Source of the DNA: Pseudomonas putida W15Oct28
GTDB lineage: Bacteria > Pseudomonadota > Gammaproteobacteria > Pseudomonadales > Pseudomonadaceae
Assembly: GCF_000708715.2 (NCBI RefSeq)
Contig: NZ_JENB01000020.1
Span: 1 to 64,000 of the forward strand
Direction of reading: 5' to 3'
Length of the DNA stretch: 64,000 nt
Both the position numbers and the translations under genes were made by a program. Shown in pieces: positions 15,264 to 24,401 of the stretch (positions are counted from its first letter, which is position 1; every line of letters begins with the position of its first letter). The notes beneath the pieces are model-generated. The model made no database searches. It was not told the DNA's origin and was given only the letters and a program-made list of their open reading frames with translations.

Positions 15264-16861
15264 GCGGTTCTCCAGCGCGTGGCGCGCGATTCGAGGCGTT
15301 GTCCAAGGGTGCCGAGCAGGGCGCCGACCAGGCCGATCAGGACCATGGCGGCCATCACCTGGTCCATGCGGAACAGTTGCTGGGCGCCAATCATCAGGCT
15401 GGCGATGCCACCGTCCGACGGCATGAAATACTCGGCACCGATGGTGCCCAGCCAGGCGTAGATCAGTGACAGGCGCAGGCCGGCGAATATCGCCGGGGCC
15501 GCACCGGGCAGCACCAGCAGGCGCAGGCGTTGCCACAGGTTCAGGCGCAGGGTGCGGGCCGCTTCGCCCAGCTGTGGCGAGAGGCTGGCGATACCGCGTT
15601 GGGTAGCGATCAGCAGCGGGAAGAATGCGGCCAGGCCAACGAACACAAGCTTGGCCCCTTCACCCAGGCCGAACCACGCAGTGAGCAGTGGCACCCAGGC
15701 GAACAGCGCCACTTGGCGCAAGGCCGACAGGCTTGGCCCGAAGACCCGTTCGGCCGCGCTGGAAAGCCCCAGCAGCAAGCCGGCCAGCAGGCCTGCGGCG
15801 CCACCCAGCAGCAGGCCGCTCAGGGTGCGTTCCAGGCTCAGCAACAAGGCCTGCGGCAGCGACCCATCGGCCAGGCCGACCAACAGCGTGCGCAGCACCT
15901 CAAGTGGCGAGGTGAGGATGTTCGGGTCAACCCAGCCAAAGCTGTTGCTGGCCTGCCACAGCGCCAACAGCCCCAAGGGCAGCAGCAGGCTCTGCCAGCC
16001 GCGTGGCACAGGCCCGCGCTGCTGCTCGCCAGTGGCCGGTTGCGGCCAGTACAGCAGGCGCTTTTCCAGGGCTGAGAAGCTGCGCTCCAGCACGGCGCCG
16101 ACCAGGCCGATCACCAGAATGCACAGCATCACCAGGTCGAGCATGAACAGTTGCCGGCCCCACACCATCAGGTAACCGATCCCCTCGCTGGAGGCCAGCA
16201 ACTCGACCGCCAGCAGCGAGGTCCAGCCGGTGGCCAGCGCCAGGCGCACGCCGGTGAGGAAGGCGGGCAGGGCGGCCGGCAGTAACAGGCGCAGGAACAG
16301 CAGGTGACGGGGCAGGCGCAGCGCCGCAGCGGCCTCACGCAGCTTTGGCTGGGCATCGCGCACACCTACCAGCGTGTGCAAGGTGACCGGGACCACCACG
16401 GCTTTTACCAGCACCACCAGCTTGAGCAGTTCGCCGATGCCGAAGAACAGCATGAACAACGGAATCCAGGCCAGGGTAGGGATCTGGGCAAGCGCCACGA
16501 AAGTCGGCAGCACCAGCGTCTGTGCCCGCCGCGAAGCCCCCAGCCACACACCCAGCAGCAAGCCGCTGGCAATGCCCGCCGCCAGCCCCCAGAACAGCCG
16601 TTGCAGGCTTATCCACAAGTGCCCCCACAGCTCGCCGGAGCCAAACTCCAGCGCGCTTTGCCACACCAGCGCCGGTGCCGGCAGGATCTGCTCGCTCATC
16701 CAGTGCTGCCGGCTCGCCACCACCCACAGCAGCGCAATCAGCGCAGGCAGCAACCAAGGCAACAAGCGGTCACGGCCTTTGTGGGAGCGGGCTTGTGTCG
16801 CGATAGGGCCGCGCAGCGGCCCCCGAAGCCACCTCCGATTCCTGCTCAGAACTCCATTCAT
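15260..16861 (-). CDS. atsB: Sulfate-ester ABC transporter permease AtsB, two fused permease domains
   Basis: 533 aa, about twice the usual SsuC/TauC length, with two BPD_transp_1 domains in tandem; each has its own loop (RDAQPKLREAAAALRLPRH and SLSPQLGEAARTLRLNLWQ). The fused form is that described for AtsB, so no second permease gene is needed. Residues about 12-31, just before the first membrane helix, are encoded by a REP element (16779-16824). The ATG at 16861 has GAGAGA about 8 nt upstream. The next in-frame ATG would remove the first helix, so the REP-coded N-terminus is probably real. Confidence 0.85.
   Translation of the reverse strand: MNGVLSRNRRWLRGPLRGPIATQARSHKGRDRLLPWLLPALIALLWVVASRQHWMSEQILPAPALVWQSALEFGSGELWGHLWISLQRLFWGLAAGIASGLLLGVWLGASRRAQTLVLPTFVALAQIPTLAWIPLFMLFFGIGELLKLVVLVKAVVVPVTLHTLVGVRDAQPKLREAAAALRLPRHLLFLRLLLPAALPAFLTGVRLALATGWTSLLAVELLASSEGIGYLMVWGRQLFMLDLVMLCILVIGLVGAVLERSFSALEKRLLYWPQPATGEQQRGPVPRGWQSLLLPLGLLALWQASNSFGWVDPNILTSPLEVLRTLLVGLADGSLPQALLLSLERTLSGLLLGGAAGLLAGLLLGLSSAAERVFGPSLSALRQVALFAWVPLLTAWFGLGEGAKLVFVGLAAFFPLLIATQRGIASLSPQLGEAARTLRLNLWQRLRLLVLPGAAPAIFAGLRLSLIYAWLGTIGAEYFMPSDGGIASLMIGAQQLFRMDQVMAAMVLIGLVGALLGTLGQRLESRATRWRTA
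16779..16824. repeat. REP element (GTGTCGCGA class) inside the 5' end of atsB
   Basis: GTGGGAGCGG, GCTTGTGTCGCGATAGGGC and GCGCAGCGGCCCC form the second REP class of this genome. Here the copy lies within the predicted coding sequence of atsB. Confidence 0.8.
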
Positions 16862-17158
16862 CGGCCATCTCTCGAAGCGTTGTTAGGTTATTCATTTATG
16901 GAATTAAAAAAACCATAAAGTGACTTTCAAGAGATAAGAGCATGCGCCCCGTGCATACGGAAGCCCCCCGCCGTTGCGTTTTCCTCATATTTTCCATGCG
17001 CTTTGCGCAAGCTTCCCGCAGGCCCGCATGCCGCCTGGTTTATGCCTTCCAGTTACTAAAAAATGAAGTTTTGATCTTTGTAGGTTCTAACCAGACCTGC
17101 CTAGCTTCTGGCCAAAGCGCCGGCCTTCGCCGGTGGCAGCCTGCCAAGGAGCCTTGCC
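16862..17158. promoter_or_regulatory. Divergent atsB/atsR control region
   Basis: A 297-nt, AT-richer segment between the divergent atsBC and atsR-atsK operons. It holds an inverted repeat TTATGG-N11-CCATAA (16896-16918) in a run of A, and further A/T tracts near 17050-17090. Such AT-rich sequence is where CysB-type LysR activators bind in sulfur-starvation promoters; SftR is another candidate. There is no coding sequence. Confidence 0.5.
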
Positions 17159-18196
17159 ATGAAAACCCCGTTGCGCCACCTGATCACCGCCCTTGGGCTG
17201 GCCTTTACCCTCGGTGCCCACGCCGCTGAACCGGCCAAGCCAGAAAGCATTCGCATCGCCGTGCCCGACCTTAGCGCCGGCAGCAAGCCCAGCGCCGGTG
17301 GCGTGGTCGATGTGTTGCGTGACCAGCAACTGCTGGAGAAAGAGTTCGCCAAGGACGGCATCCGCATCGACTGGCACTTCTTCAAGGGCGCGGGCCCCGT
17401 GGTGAACGAGGCGCTGGCCAACGGCCAGGCCGACTTCGCCTATCTGGGCGACCTGGCCGCGATCGTCGGCAAGGCCAATGGCCTGGACACCCGCGTGCTG
17501 TCGGCGGGGGTGCGTGGGGTCAAGAGCTACCTGGGTGTGGTGCCCGGCTCTGGCATCAAGACCCTGCATGACCTCAAAGGCAAGCGCGTGGCGGTGTTCC
17601 GCGGCACAGCCAATCAGCTGTCGTTCGCCAGCGCCCTGGCCAGCCAAGGGCTGACCGAGCGCGAACTGAAAGTCATCAACCTGGACTTCAACGCTGCCAA
17701 CGCCGCGCTGGCGGCCAAGCAGATTGACGCCACCTGGGGCCTGTCCAACCTGCTGTCGCTGCGTGAGCGTGGCTTGGTCGAACTGCCAGTCAACTCGCGG
17801 GATCTCGAAGGCGCCGGCAGCACCCAGGCGGTGCTGCTGGGCACCGGCGATTTCATCCGCAAGTACCCCGAGCTGGTCCAGCGCCTGGTCAACGCCCAGG
17901 AGCAGGCCAGCACCTGGCTGCGTGATGAACACAACCGCCAGGCCTACATCGATCTTGTGGCCAGCAACGCCAACTGGCCACGCAGCATCCTCAGCGATGA
18001 CCTGGCCAAGGAAGACCTTGCCCATTACTTCGACCCACGCCTGGACGCTGACTTCGTCGGCCAGCTGCAGCAGGGCGTAGACCTGGCCGCCAAGGAGCGT
18101 TTGATCCGCCGTGGCTTCCAGGTAGCCGACTGGATCGAACCGCGTTTCCTCGATGCTGCGCTGAAACAGGAACAGGCCGTGCAGGCCGCCCGCTGA
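17159..18196 (+). CDS. atsR: Sulfate-ester-binding periplasmic protein AtsR
   Basis: 345 aa, with a signal peptide (MKTPLRHLITALGLAFTLGAHA) and an SsuA/NMT1-type binding fold (VVDVLRDQQLLEKEF, GQADFAYLGDLAAI, LKGKRVAVFRGTANQLSFA). No Cys and no Met beyond the first. AAGGAG lies 8 nt before the ATG. It precedes atsK by 39 nt on the same strand and is divergent from atsBC, matching the P. putida S-313 sulfate-ester locus. It should deliver alkyl or aryl sulfate esters to AtsBC. Confidence 0.87.
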   Translation: MKTPLRHLITALGLAFTLGAHAAEPAKPESIRIAVPDLSAGSKPSAGGVVDVLRDQQLLEKEFAKDGIRIDWHFFKGAGPVVNEALANGQADFAYLGDLAAIVGKANGLDTRVLSAGVRGVKSYLGVVPGSGIKTLHDLKGKRVAVFRGTANQLSFASALASQGLTERELKVINLDFNAANAALAAKQIDATWGLSNLLSLRERGLVELPVNSRDLEGAGSTQAVLLGTGDFIRKYPELVQRLVNAQEQASTWLRDEHNRQAYIDLVASNANWPRSILSDDLAKEDLAHYFDPRLDADFVGQLQQGVDLAAKERLIRRGFQVADWIEPRFLDAALKQEQAVQAAR

Positions 18197-18235
18197 ACCT
18201 TCAAAAACCCGACAATGACCGCAAGGACCACGACC

Positions 18236-19141
18236 ATGAGCAATGCCGCCCTGGCCACCGCGCCACAAACCCTCGAACTCGACATTCACCCGGTTGCCGG
18301 CCGTATCGGCGCCGAAATCCGCGGTGTGCAACTGTCCGCCGACCTCGATGCCGCCACCATCGAGGCTATCCAGGCTGCACTGGTACAGCACAAGGTGATC
18401 TTCTTCCGCGACCAGACCCACCTGGATGACCAGAGCCAGGAAGGCTTTGCCAAATTGCTCGGCGAGCCGGTCGCCCACCCCACCGTACCGGTGGTGGACG
18501 GCACCAGCTACCTGCTGCAACTCGATGGCGCCGAAGGCCAGCGGGCCAACTCCTGGCACACCGACGTGACCTTCGTCGACGCCTACCCCAAGGCCTCGAT
18601 CCTGCGCAGCGTGGTAGCGCCGGCTTCGGGTGGCGACACCGTCTGGGCCAACACCGCTGCGGCTTATCAGGAACTGCCCGAGCCGCTGCGCGAGCTGGCC
18701 GACAAGCTGTGGGCGGTGCACAGCAACGAATACGACTACGCCAGCATCAAGCCGGATGTGGACCCTGCGAAGCTGGAGCGCTACCGCAAGGTGTTCACAT
18801 CGACCGTTTACGAGACCGAGCACCCGGTAGTGCGTGTGCACCCGATCAGTGGCGAGCGGGCGCTGCAACTGGGGCATTTCGTGAAGCGCATCAAGGGCTA
18901 TTCGCTGGCGGATTCGCAGCACCTGTTCGCGGTGCTGCAAGGGCATGTGACGCGCCTGGAAAACACCGTGCGCTGGCGCTGGCAGGCGGGGGACGTGGCG
19001 ATCTGGGATAACCGCGCGACGCAGCATTATGCGGTGGATGACTACGGGACCCAGCCGCGGGTGGTGCGGCGGGTGACATTGGCGGGAGAGGTGCCGGTTG
19101 GGGTGGATGGGCAACTGAGCCGGACTACGCGTAAAGGTTGA
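18236..19141 (+). CDS. atsK: Alpha-ketoglutarate-dependent alkylsulfatase AtsK
   Basis: 301 aa, the same length as P. putida S-313 AtsK. It is a Fe(II)/alpha-ketoglutarate dioxygenase of the TauD family that hydroxylates the carbon next to a sulfate ester, releasing sulfate and an aldehyde. Ligands: H108 and D110 in SWHTDVTF and H264 in TQHYAVDD; R275 binds the co-substrate. The start MSNAALATAP gives this numbering. The protein has no Cys and only the initiator Met. It is co-transcribed with atsR. Confidence 0.94.
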   Translation: MSNAALATAPQTLELDIHPVAGRIGAEIRGVQLSADLDAATIEAIQAALVQHKVIFFRDQTHLDDQSQEGFAKLLGEPVAHPTVPVVDGTSYLLQLDGAEGQRANSWHTDVTFVDAYPKASILRSVVAPASGGDTVWANTAAAYQELPEPLRELADKLWAVHSNEYDYASIKPDVDPAKLERYRKVFTSTVYETEHPVVRVHPISGERALQLGHFVKRIKGYSLADSQHLFAVLQGHVTRLENTVRWRWQAGDVAIWDNRATQHYAVDDYGTQPRVVRRVTLAGEVPVGVDGQLSRTTRKG

Positions 19142-19148
19142 TATTGCC

Positions 19149-19260
19149 GGGGCCGCTTTGCGGCCCTTTCGCGACACAAGGCCGCTCCCACAAAAGCACG
19201 GCGTACGCCGATCCAATGTGGGAGCGGCCTTGTGTCGCGAAACGGGGGCAAAGCCCCCGC
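19149..19260. repeat. Inverted REP pair between atsK and sftR
   Basis: Two GTGTCGCGA-class REPs face each other (core TTTCGCGACACAAGGCCGCT and its complement). They separate converging atsK and sftR and probably form a large hairpin at both 3' ends. Confidence 0.85.
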
Positions 19261-19263
19261 CCG

Positions 19264-20178
19264 TCACAACCCGGTATCACAGGCAATCAACTGCCTGACC
19301 AGCCCCTGCGCCAACGGTGACAAACCATACCCCACCCGGCTCACCACCCCATAGCGGGTATGGCATGCCTCTTCCTGCTCGGGCGTCAGGTCTGCCAGCT
19401 TCAACTTCACCAGCCCGCCCTCGCGTTGATACGGCCGCAAGTTGGCATTGCAGGCAATGCCGATGGTGTTCGAGTGCATCACCACATTCAGCAGCGCATA
19501 CCCGTGCTCGCACTCCACTGAGGGCAGAAAGTCCTGCCGCCCGCTGAGGTCGCTGAGGATCTTGCGGATGTTCGGCGGGCGGAAGGTGGTGGCCATCGGG
19601 TAGTCGAACAGGTCTCGCGCCTGCACGGCTTCCTGCTCGGTCAGCGGGTGCCCGGCGCGGCAGCAGAAGTGCCAGCGCTGTGGCGCCAGCTTGTGCACCT
19701 GGTAGTCCGGGTCGGACTCGAACTGGCGCGTGTCGGCGACAAAGAACTCGATCTCTTCGGCCACCAGCTTGCGGTTCAGCGCCTGCCAGTTGTCCACCTG
19801 GAAGCACGTGCGCGCCGCCGGGTACTCGGCCACGAACCGCGCCACCGCGCGCGGCACCAGGCCACCGGCCGGCGCCGGGCCGGAGCCGAAGCGCACCACC
19901 CCGGTGGTGGCGCCATTGAACTGGTGGATTTCGTTGACCAGGTTGTGCGCCCCGTGCACCAGCCGCCGCGAATGCTCCAGCACCAGCAAGCCCTGGCGGG
20001 TTGGCGCCAGTTCTTTGCTGGCGCGGTCCACCAGGCGGCAGCCGATGTTGTGCTCCAGGGTCTGGATGCTGCGGCTGAAGGCCGATTGCGACAGGTTCAC
20101 CGCCGCCGCAGCGGCCACGAAACTGCGGTGCTCGACGAGGGCGATGTAGTGACGCAGCTGACGCAGATCGATATGCAT
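19264..20178 (-). CDS. sftR: LysR-type regulator of sulfate-ester metabolism, SftR-like
   Basis: 304 aa. The N-terminal helix-turn-helix is LRQLRHYIALVEHRSFVAAAA then LSQSAFSRSIQTLEH, with a LysR substrate-binding domain after about residue 90. It is divergent from the TonB receptor gene and next to atsRK, the arrangement reported for sftR in P. putida, where SftR controls sulfate-ester use. Unlike the enzymes and binding proteins around it, it is rich in Cys, as expected for a protein made in small amounts. The start is at the second Met-like site, with no strong ribosome site. Confidence 0.82.
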   Translation of the reverse strand: MHIDLRQLRHYIALVEHRSFVAAAAAVNLSQSAFSRSIQTLEHNIGCRLVDRASKELAPTRQGLLVLEHSRRLVHGAHNLVNEIHQFNGATTGVVRFGSGPAPAGGLVPRAVARFVAEYPAARTCFQVDNWQALNRKLVAEEIEFFVADTRQFESDPDYQVHKLAPQRWHFCCRAGHPLTEQEAVQARDLFDYPMATTFRPPNIRKILSDLSGRQDFLPSVECEHGYALLNVVMHSNTIGIACNANLRPYQREGGLVKLKLADLTPEQEEACHTRYGVVSRVGYGLSPLAQGLVRQLIACDTGL

Positions 20179-20370
20179 TTTCTACATTAAAACCTTCGGT
20201 CAAATGCAATTGCTGACAAGGGTGAGTCCCCTTATAAAGGGTGTTACTTATTCCACTAAATATGAATTGCAAATATTTATATTACTTAAAAGAATATAAG
20301 CCCAACTGACCGCGATTCGGTTCCGCTAACGGAAATGCTCGCCAGGGCCCATGCCTCAAGGAGCATTTGC
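20179..20370. promoter_or_regulatory. sftR/sftP divergent promoter region
   Basis: A 192-nt intergenic region with a strongly AT-rich block at about 20236-20300 (runs such as ATTTATATTACTTAAAAG) and a small palindrome GCAATTGC at 20206-20213. It probably binds SftR and a CysB-type activator. No precise -35/-10 is claimed. Confidence 0.45.
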
Positions 20371-22707
20371 ATGTCCGGACTTTCCCGTTGGCCTGCGCGC
20401 GCGTCGCGCTTCACCTTGCAACCCTTGGCCGCTGGCGTGTTGCTGGCGGCGTCCTCTGGCAGCTTCGCCGAAGAGCCGGTCAGCACCACCCCGGCGGTAG
20501 AGCAGGAAGCCAAGCTCGGCACCGTCACGGTCAATGCCCGCCGCCGCGAAGAAACCGCGCAAAGCGTGCCCACGCCAATCAGCGTGCTCGACAGCGAAAC
20601 CCTGGAAACCCAGCGCATCTACCGCGTGCAGGATTTGCAACAGCTGGTGCCCAGCACCAACGTCGCTTACGTGCATGCCCGCCAGTCGAGCATCTCGATC
20701 CGTGGCCTGGGCAACAACCCGGCCAGCGATGGCCTGGAGGGCAGCGTCGGCATCTACCTGGACAACGTCTACCTCGGTCGCCCCGGCATGGCGGTATTCG
20801 ACCTGCTGGACGTGGAGCAGCTGGAAGTGCTGCGCGGGCCGCAGGGCACGCTGTTCGGCAAGAACACCACGGCCGGCGTACTCAACATCACCACGCGCAA
20901 GCCCACCTTCCACCGTGAAGGCAGCATCCAGCAGTCAATGGGCGAAGACGGCTACCTGCAAACCCAGGGCAGCTTCTCGGGGCCGATCAGCGAAACCCTG
21001 GCCGGGCGCATCAGCGCCTACCGCACCGAAGACGACGGCTATGTGAAGAACATCCACAACGGTGACGACCTCAACGGCGGCAAGCGCCAGGGCTTTCGCA
21101 CCCAGTTGCTGTTCAAGCCCAGCGACACCTTCAACCTGCGCTGGATCGGCGAATACAACGAAGAAGACTCCAACAACGGCATCCTCAGCCTGTACAGCAC
21201 CGGCCCGACCATCAATGGCGTCAACCGCTACGAAAGCCTGGCCGCCCAGGCCGGTGCGACGCTGGTGTCGGGCAAGGACCGCAAGGTCAATTTCGACGCC
21301 GACCAGCAGGTGACGGTGTTCCAGGGCGGCACCTCGGTGGAAGCCAACTGGACCTTGCCCAACGACTTCACCCTGACCTCGATCACCGCCTACCGCTGGT
21401 GGGACTTCACCCCGCGCAACGACGATGGCCTGAACGTGCCGGTGTTCTACAGCGCCGGGGTATCGGTGCGCGACAAGCAGTACTCGCAGGAAATCCGCCT
21501 GGCTTCGCCTACCGGTGGCGCCTTCGACTACGTGCTGGGTGCCTATTACTTCAAGCAGGACCTGGACAACAAATCCTTCACTTACTACGGGCCGCAGGCG
21601 GATGTCTGGAACCTCACACCGGCCGGTGCGCTGAACAACGTCAACACCATTGGTGACGGGCACATCGATACCGACAGCTATGCGCTGTTCGCCCAGGGCA
21701 CCTGGCATGTCACCGACCGCCTGGACTTCACCGCTGGCATCCGCGGTACCTATGAAGAGAAGAGCGCCTGGGTGACCCGCGATGCGCCTGAGGGCGGCGC
21801 CGCAGTAACCGGTGCTGCTGCCACCGCGCGCCAGGCCCGGATAGGTGCCTACGATTCGGGCGACCTCAACCAGTACAGCTTCAGCCCTTCCGGCCTGCTG
21901 GGCCTGAGCTACCGCTTCAACGAACAACTGCTGGGCTACGCGACCCTGACCCACGGTGAGAAGTCGGGTGGCGTCAACCTTACCGTCGGCGCAGCACCAC
22001 GGCTGGGCACCGATTCGCTGCTGGTGGGCACCGAGCGGGTCAACAACGCCGAACTGGGCTTGAAAAGCACCCTGTTCGACGGCCGCCTGCAACTCAACAG
22101 CAACCTGTTCTGGGCCGAAGTGCATGGCTACCAGGCCAACGTCTACGACCAGATCAACCGCGTGCAATACCTGGCCAACGCCGGCAGCGTGCGCTCGCGT
22201 GGCCTGGAGTTCGAAGCCACGGCGCTGCCGATCCGTGGCCTCACGGTCAACTTCAACGGCTCGTGGAACGACGTGCGCTACACCGAGTACAAGGATGCCC
22301 CATGCCCGCCTGAGGTGAGCCTGGCCAATGCCACCGCCACCTGCGACTTGTCCGGCCACCAGGTGGTCGGCGCCTCCAAGTACATCGCCAACCTCAACAC
22401 CCAGTACAAGTGGCAGGCCACCCAGCACGTCGAGCCCTACGTCACCGCCAGCTACGCCTTCCGCTCGAAGGCCGTGGGCACCATCGACGATTCCGATTTC
22501 GGCCAGATCCCCAGCTACGCGCTGGTCAACCTTTCCGCCGGTGTGCGCCTGGACCAGGGCGATGGTGTGGTCGACCTGTCGCTGTGGGTGAAAAACGCCG
22601 GCGACAAAACCTACTTCACCAGCCTGTGGAACTCCGCCAACGGTGGATATGCCGGCGTGCTCGGCACCCCGCGCACCTTCGGCGCCACCGCCCGTTACGA
22701 CTTCTGA
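20371..22707 (+). CDS. sftP: TonB-dependent outer-membrane receptor, SftP-like
   Basis: 778 aa. A signal peptide is followed by a plug domain (VQDLQQLVPSTNVAYVHARQ, SISIRGLGNN, LEVLRGPQGTLFGKNTTAGVLN) and a 22-strand type barrel ending in an aromatic residue (ARYDF). The start at 20371 is set by AAGGAG 8 nt upstream. The neighbours point to uptake of sulfate esters over the outer membrane. It has only three Met and two Cys in 778 residues, consistent with high expression under sulfur limitation. Confidence 0.88.
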   Translation: MSGLSRWPARASRFTLQPLAAGVLLAASSGSFAEEPVSTTPAVEQEAKLGTVTVNARRREETAQSVPTPISVLDSETLETQRIYRVQDLQQLVPSTNVAYVHARQSSISIRGLGNNPASDGLEGSVGIYLDNVYLGRPGMAVFDLLDVEQLEVLRGPQGTLFGKNTTAGVLNITTRKPTFHREGSIQQSMGEDGYLQTQGSFSGPISETLAGRISAYRTEDDGYVKNIHNGDDLNGGKRQGFRTQLLFKPSDTFNLRWIGEYNEEDSNNGILSLYSTGPTINGVNRYESLAAQAGATLVSGKDRKVNFDADQQVTVFQGGTSVEANWTLPNDFTLTSITAYRWWDFTPRNDDGLNVPVFYSAGVSVRDKQYSQEIRLASPTGGAFDYVLGAYYFKQDLDNKSFTYYGPQADVWNLTPAGALNNVNTIGDGHIDTDSYALFAQGTWHVTDRLDFTAGIRGTYEEKSAWVTRDAPEGGAAVTGAAATARQARIGAYDSGDLNQYSFSPSGLLGLSYRFNEQLLGYATLTHGEKSGGVNLTVGAAPRLGTDSLLVGTERVNNAELGLKSTLFDGRLQLNSNLFWAEVHGYQANVYDQINRVQYLANAGSVRSRGLEFEATALPIRGLTVNFNGSWNDVRYTEYKDAPCPPEVSLANATATCDLSGHQVVGASKYIANLNTQYKWQATQHVEPYVTASYAFRSKAVGTIDDSDFGQIPSYALVNLSAGVRLDQGDGVVDLSLWVKNAGDKTYFTSLWNSANGGYAGVLGTPRTFGATARYDF

Positions 22708-22724
22708 GCACAAGGAGCTTTGCC

Positions 22725-24401
22725 ATGAATGCCAAGACCGAAACCCCTGTACTGCCCGAAGGCGCCTGCCTGACCGCGAAAGTCCCGGAGCGCGACGAAG
22801 CGCTGCTCGGCGACGTGGTGGTCAACCCGTACCGCCTGGCGCCGCTGACCGCGATCATCCGCGACGGTGGGCGCAGCCTGAGTGATGCCCATGTGCGTGT
22901 GCTGGGGCGTGGCGAGCGCGGTGTGGACATTGTCTATGACGTGTCTGACCGTTCGTTGTGGACCTACGGCGGCATCCCGGTATTCGGGCTGTACCCGGAC
23001 CACGTCAACCAGGTCGAGGTGACCTACAAGCTCGACGGCGAGCGCATTCGCGAGCAGTACCAGATCTACGCCCCGGCCGTGCGCCTGCCGGTGGTGGCCA
23101 GGCAGACCGCCGCATTGCCGGAGGTGGAGCCGGTCAAGGTGGCGCCCGGCTTTGAAAAGCGCCTGTACCTGTTCAACCACCTGCAAGGTGACATTCCGGG
23201 TGCCCGCGCCTTGAAGTGGAATGCCCTGGGGGGCGCAGCGGAATGGGACCAGGTGGGCAACAACTGGATCGCCGACAGCAATGGCGATGTGCGCTGGTAC
23301 CTGGATATCGAGCAGATCCACGATTCCAACCGCCGCGATGGCCTGGGCGGCACCATGGGCTTCCAGCAGACCCGCGACGGCAAGCTGATCTGGGGCCAGG
23401 GCCAGACCTACTCCAAGTTCGACCTGCTGGGCCGGCGCATCTGGCAGCGCAGCCTGCCGGACAAGTTCGCTGACTTCTCCCACGAAATCCGCGAAACCGC
23501 CAACGGCACCTACCTGCTGCGGGTGGGCACCAGCGACTACCGCCGCCCCGACGGCAAGCGTGTACGTTCGATTCGCGACCACATCATCGAGGTCAGCGAA
23601 GCCGGGGATGTGCTGGACTTCTGGGACCTCAACCAGATCCTCGACCCGTACCGTGGCGACTTGCTGGAAACCCTCGGCAAGGCAGCGATCCAGTTGCCGG
23701 AAGGGGTGCAGAAGCAGGACGACCGCCTGGCCAACGAACTGGCCGAGGGTAACCTGCCCTTTGGCGACACCCCGGGTGTGGGCACCGGGCGCAACTGGGC
23801 CCACGTCAATGCCATCGATTACGACGCCGATGACGACAGCATTATCGTTTCAGCGCGTCATCAAGGTGTGGTGAAGATTGGTCGCGACAAGCAGGTGAAG
23901 TGGATTCTGGCCTCGCCCCAAGGCTGGCCTGAGCGCCTGCGCGACAAGGTGCTGACGCCGGTTGCGAGCGAAAACTTCGACTGGTCGTGGACCCAGCACA
24001 CCGCCTGGCTGACCGGCAAAGGCACGCTGACGGTGTTCGACAACGGCTGGGGGCGCGACTTTGCGCCGACCAAGCTTGCCGGCAACTACAGCCGGGCGGT
24101 GGAGTACCGCATCGACGAAGCCAAGGGCACCGTCGAGCAGGTGTGGGAGTACGGCAAGGAGCGCGGCGACGAGTGGTACAGCCCGGTGACCTCGGTGGTG
24201 GCCTACCGGCCAGAGACCGACACCCAGTTCATTTACTCGGCTTCGGTGAACTTCCTCACCCCCGAGAAACTGACCACCACCGTGCTCAACGAGGTACGGC
24301 GCGGGACCCAGGAGGTGCTGGTGGAGCTGAAGGTGCACAGCCGGCAGCCGGGCAGTGTCGGCTACCGGGCACTGGTGATCGACCTGGCCAAGGCGTTCTG
24401 A
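22725..24401 (+). CDS. Arylsulfotransferase (AssT/AstA-type), probably cytoplasmic
   Basis: 558 aa of the PAPS-independent arylsulfotransferase family, six-bladed propeller enzymes that move sulfate from one phenol to another through a His intermediate. Likely active-site blocks are DFSHEIRETANGTYLL, GRNWAHVNAIDY, SARHQGVVKIG and WSWTQHTAWL. There is no signal peptide and only one Cys, unlike the periplasmic, disulfide-containing AssT of E. coli. It follows sftP by 17 nt with AAGGAG, so it is the same transcript. Only two Met in the whole protein. A role in sulfate-ester use is inferred from context. Confidence 0.85.
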   Translation: MNAKTETPVLPEGACLTAKVPERDEALLGDVVVNPYRLAPLTAIIRDGGRSLSDAHVRVLGRGERGVDIVYDVSDRSLWTYGGIPVFGLYPDHVNQVEVTYKLDGERIREQYQIYAPAVRLPVVARQTAALPEVEPVKVAPGFEKRLYLFNHLQGDIPGARALKWNALGGAAEWDQVGNNWIADSNGDVRWYLDIEQIHDSNRRDGLGGTMGFQQTRDGKLIWGQGQTYSKFDLLGRRIWQRSLPDKFADFSHEIRETANGTYLLRVGTSDYRRPDGKRVRSIRDHIIEVSEAGDVLDFWDLNQILDPYRGDLLETLGKAAIQLPEGVQKQDDRLANELAEGNLPFGDTPGVGTGRNWAHVNAIDYDADDDSIIVSARHQGVVKIGRDKQVKWILASPQGWPERLRDKVLTPVASENFDWSWTQHTAWLTGKGTLTVFDNGWGRDFAPTKLAGNYSRAVEYRIDEAKGTVEQVWEYGKERGDEWYSPVTSVVAYRPETDTQFIYSASVNFLTPEKLTTTVLNEVRRGTQEVLVELKVHSRQPGSVGYRALVIDLAKAF

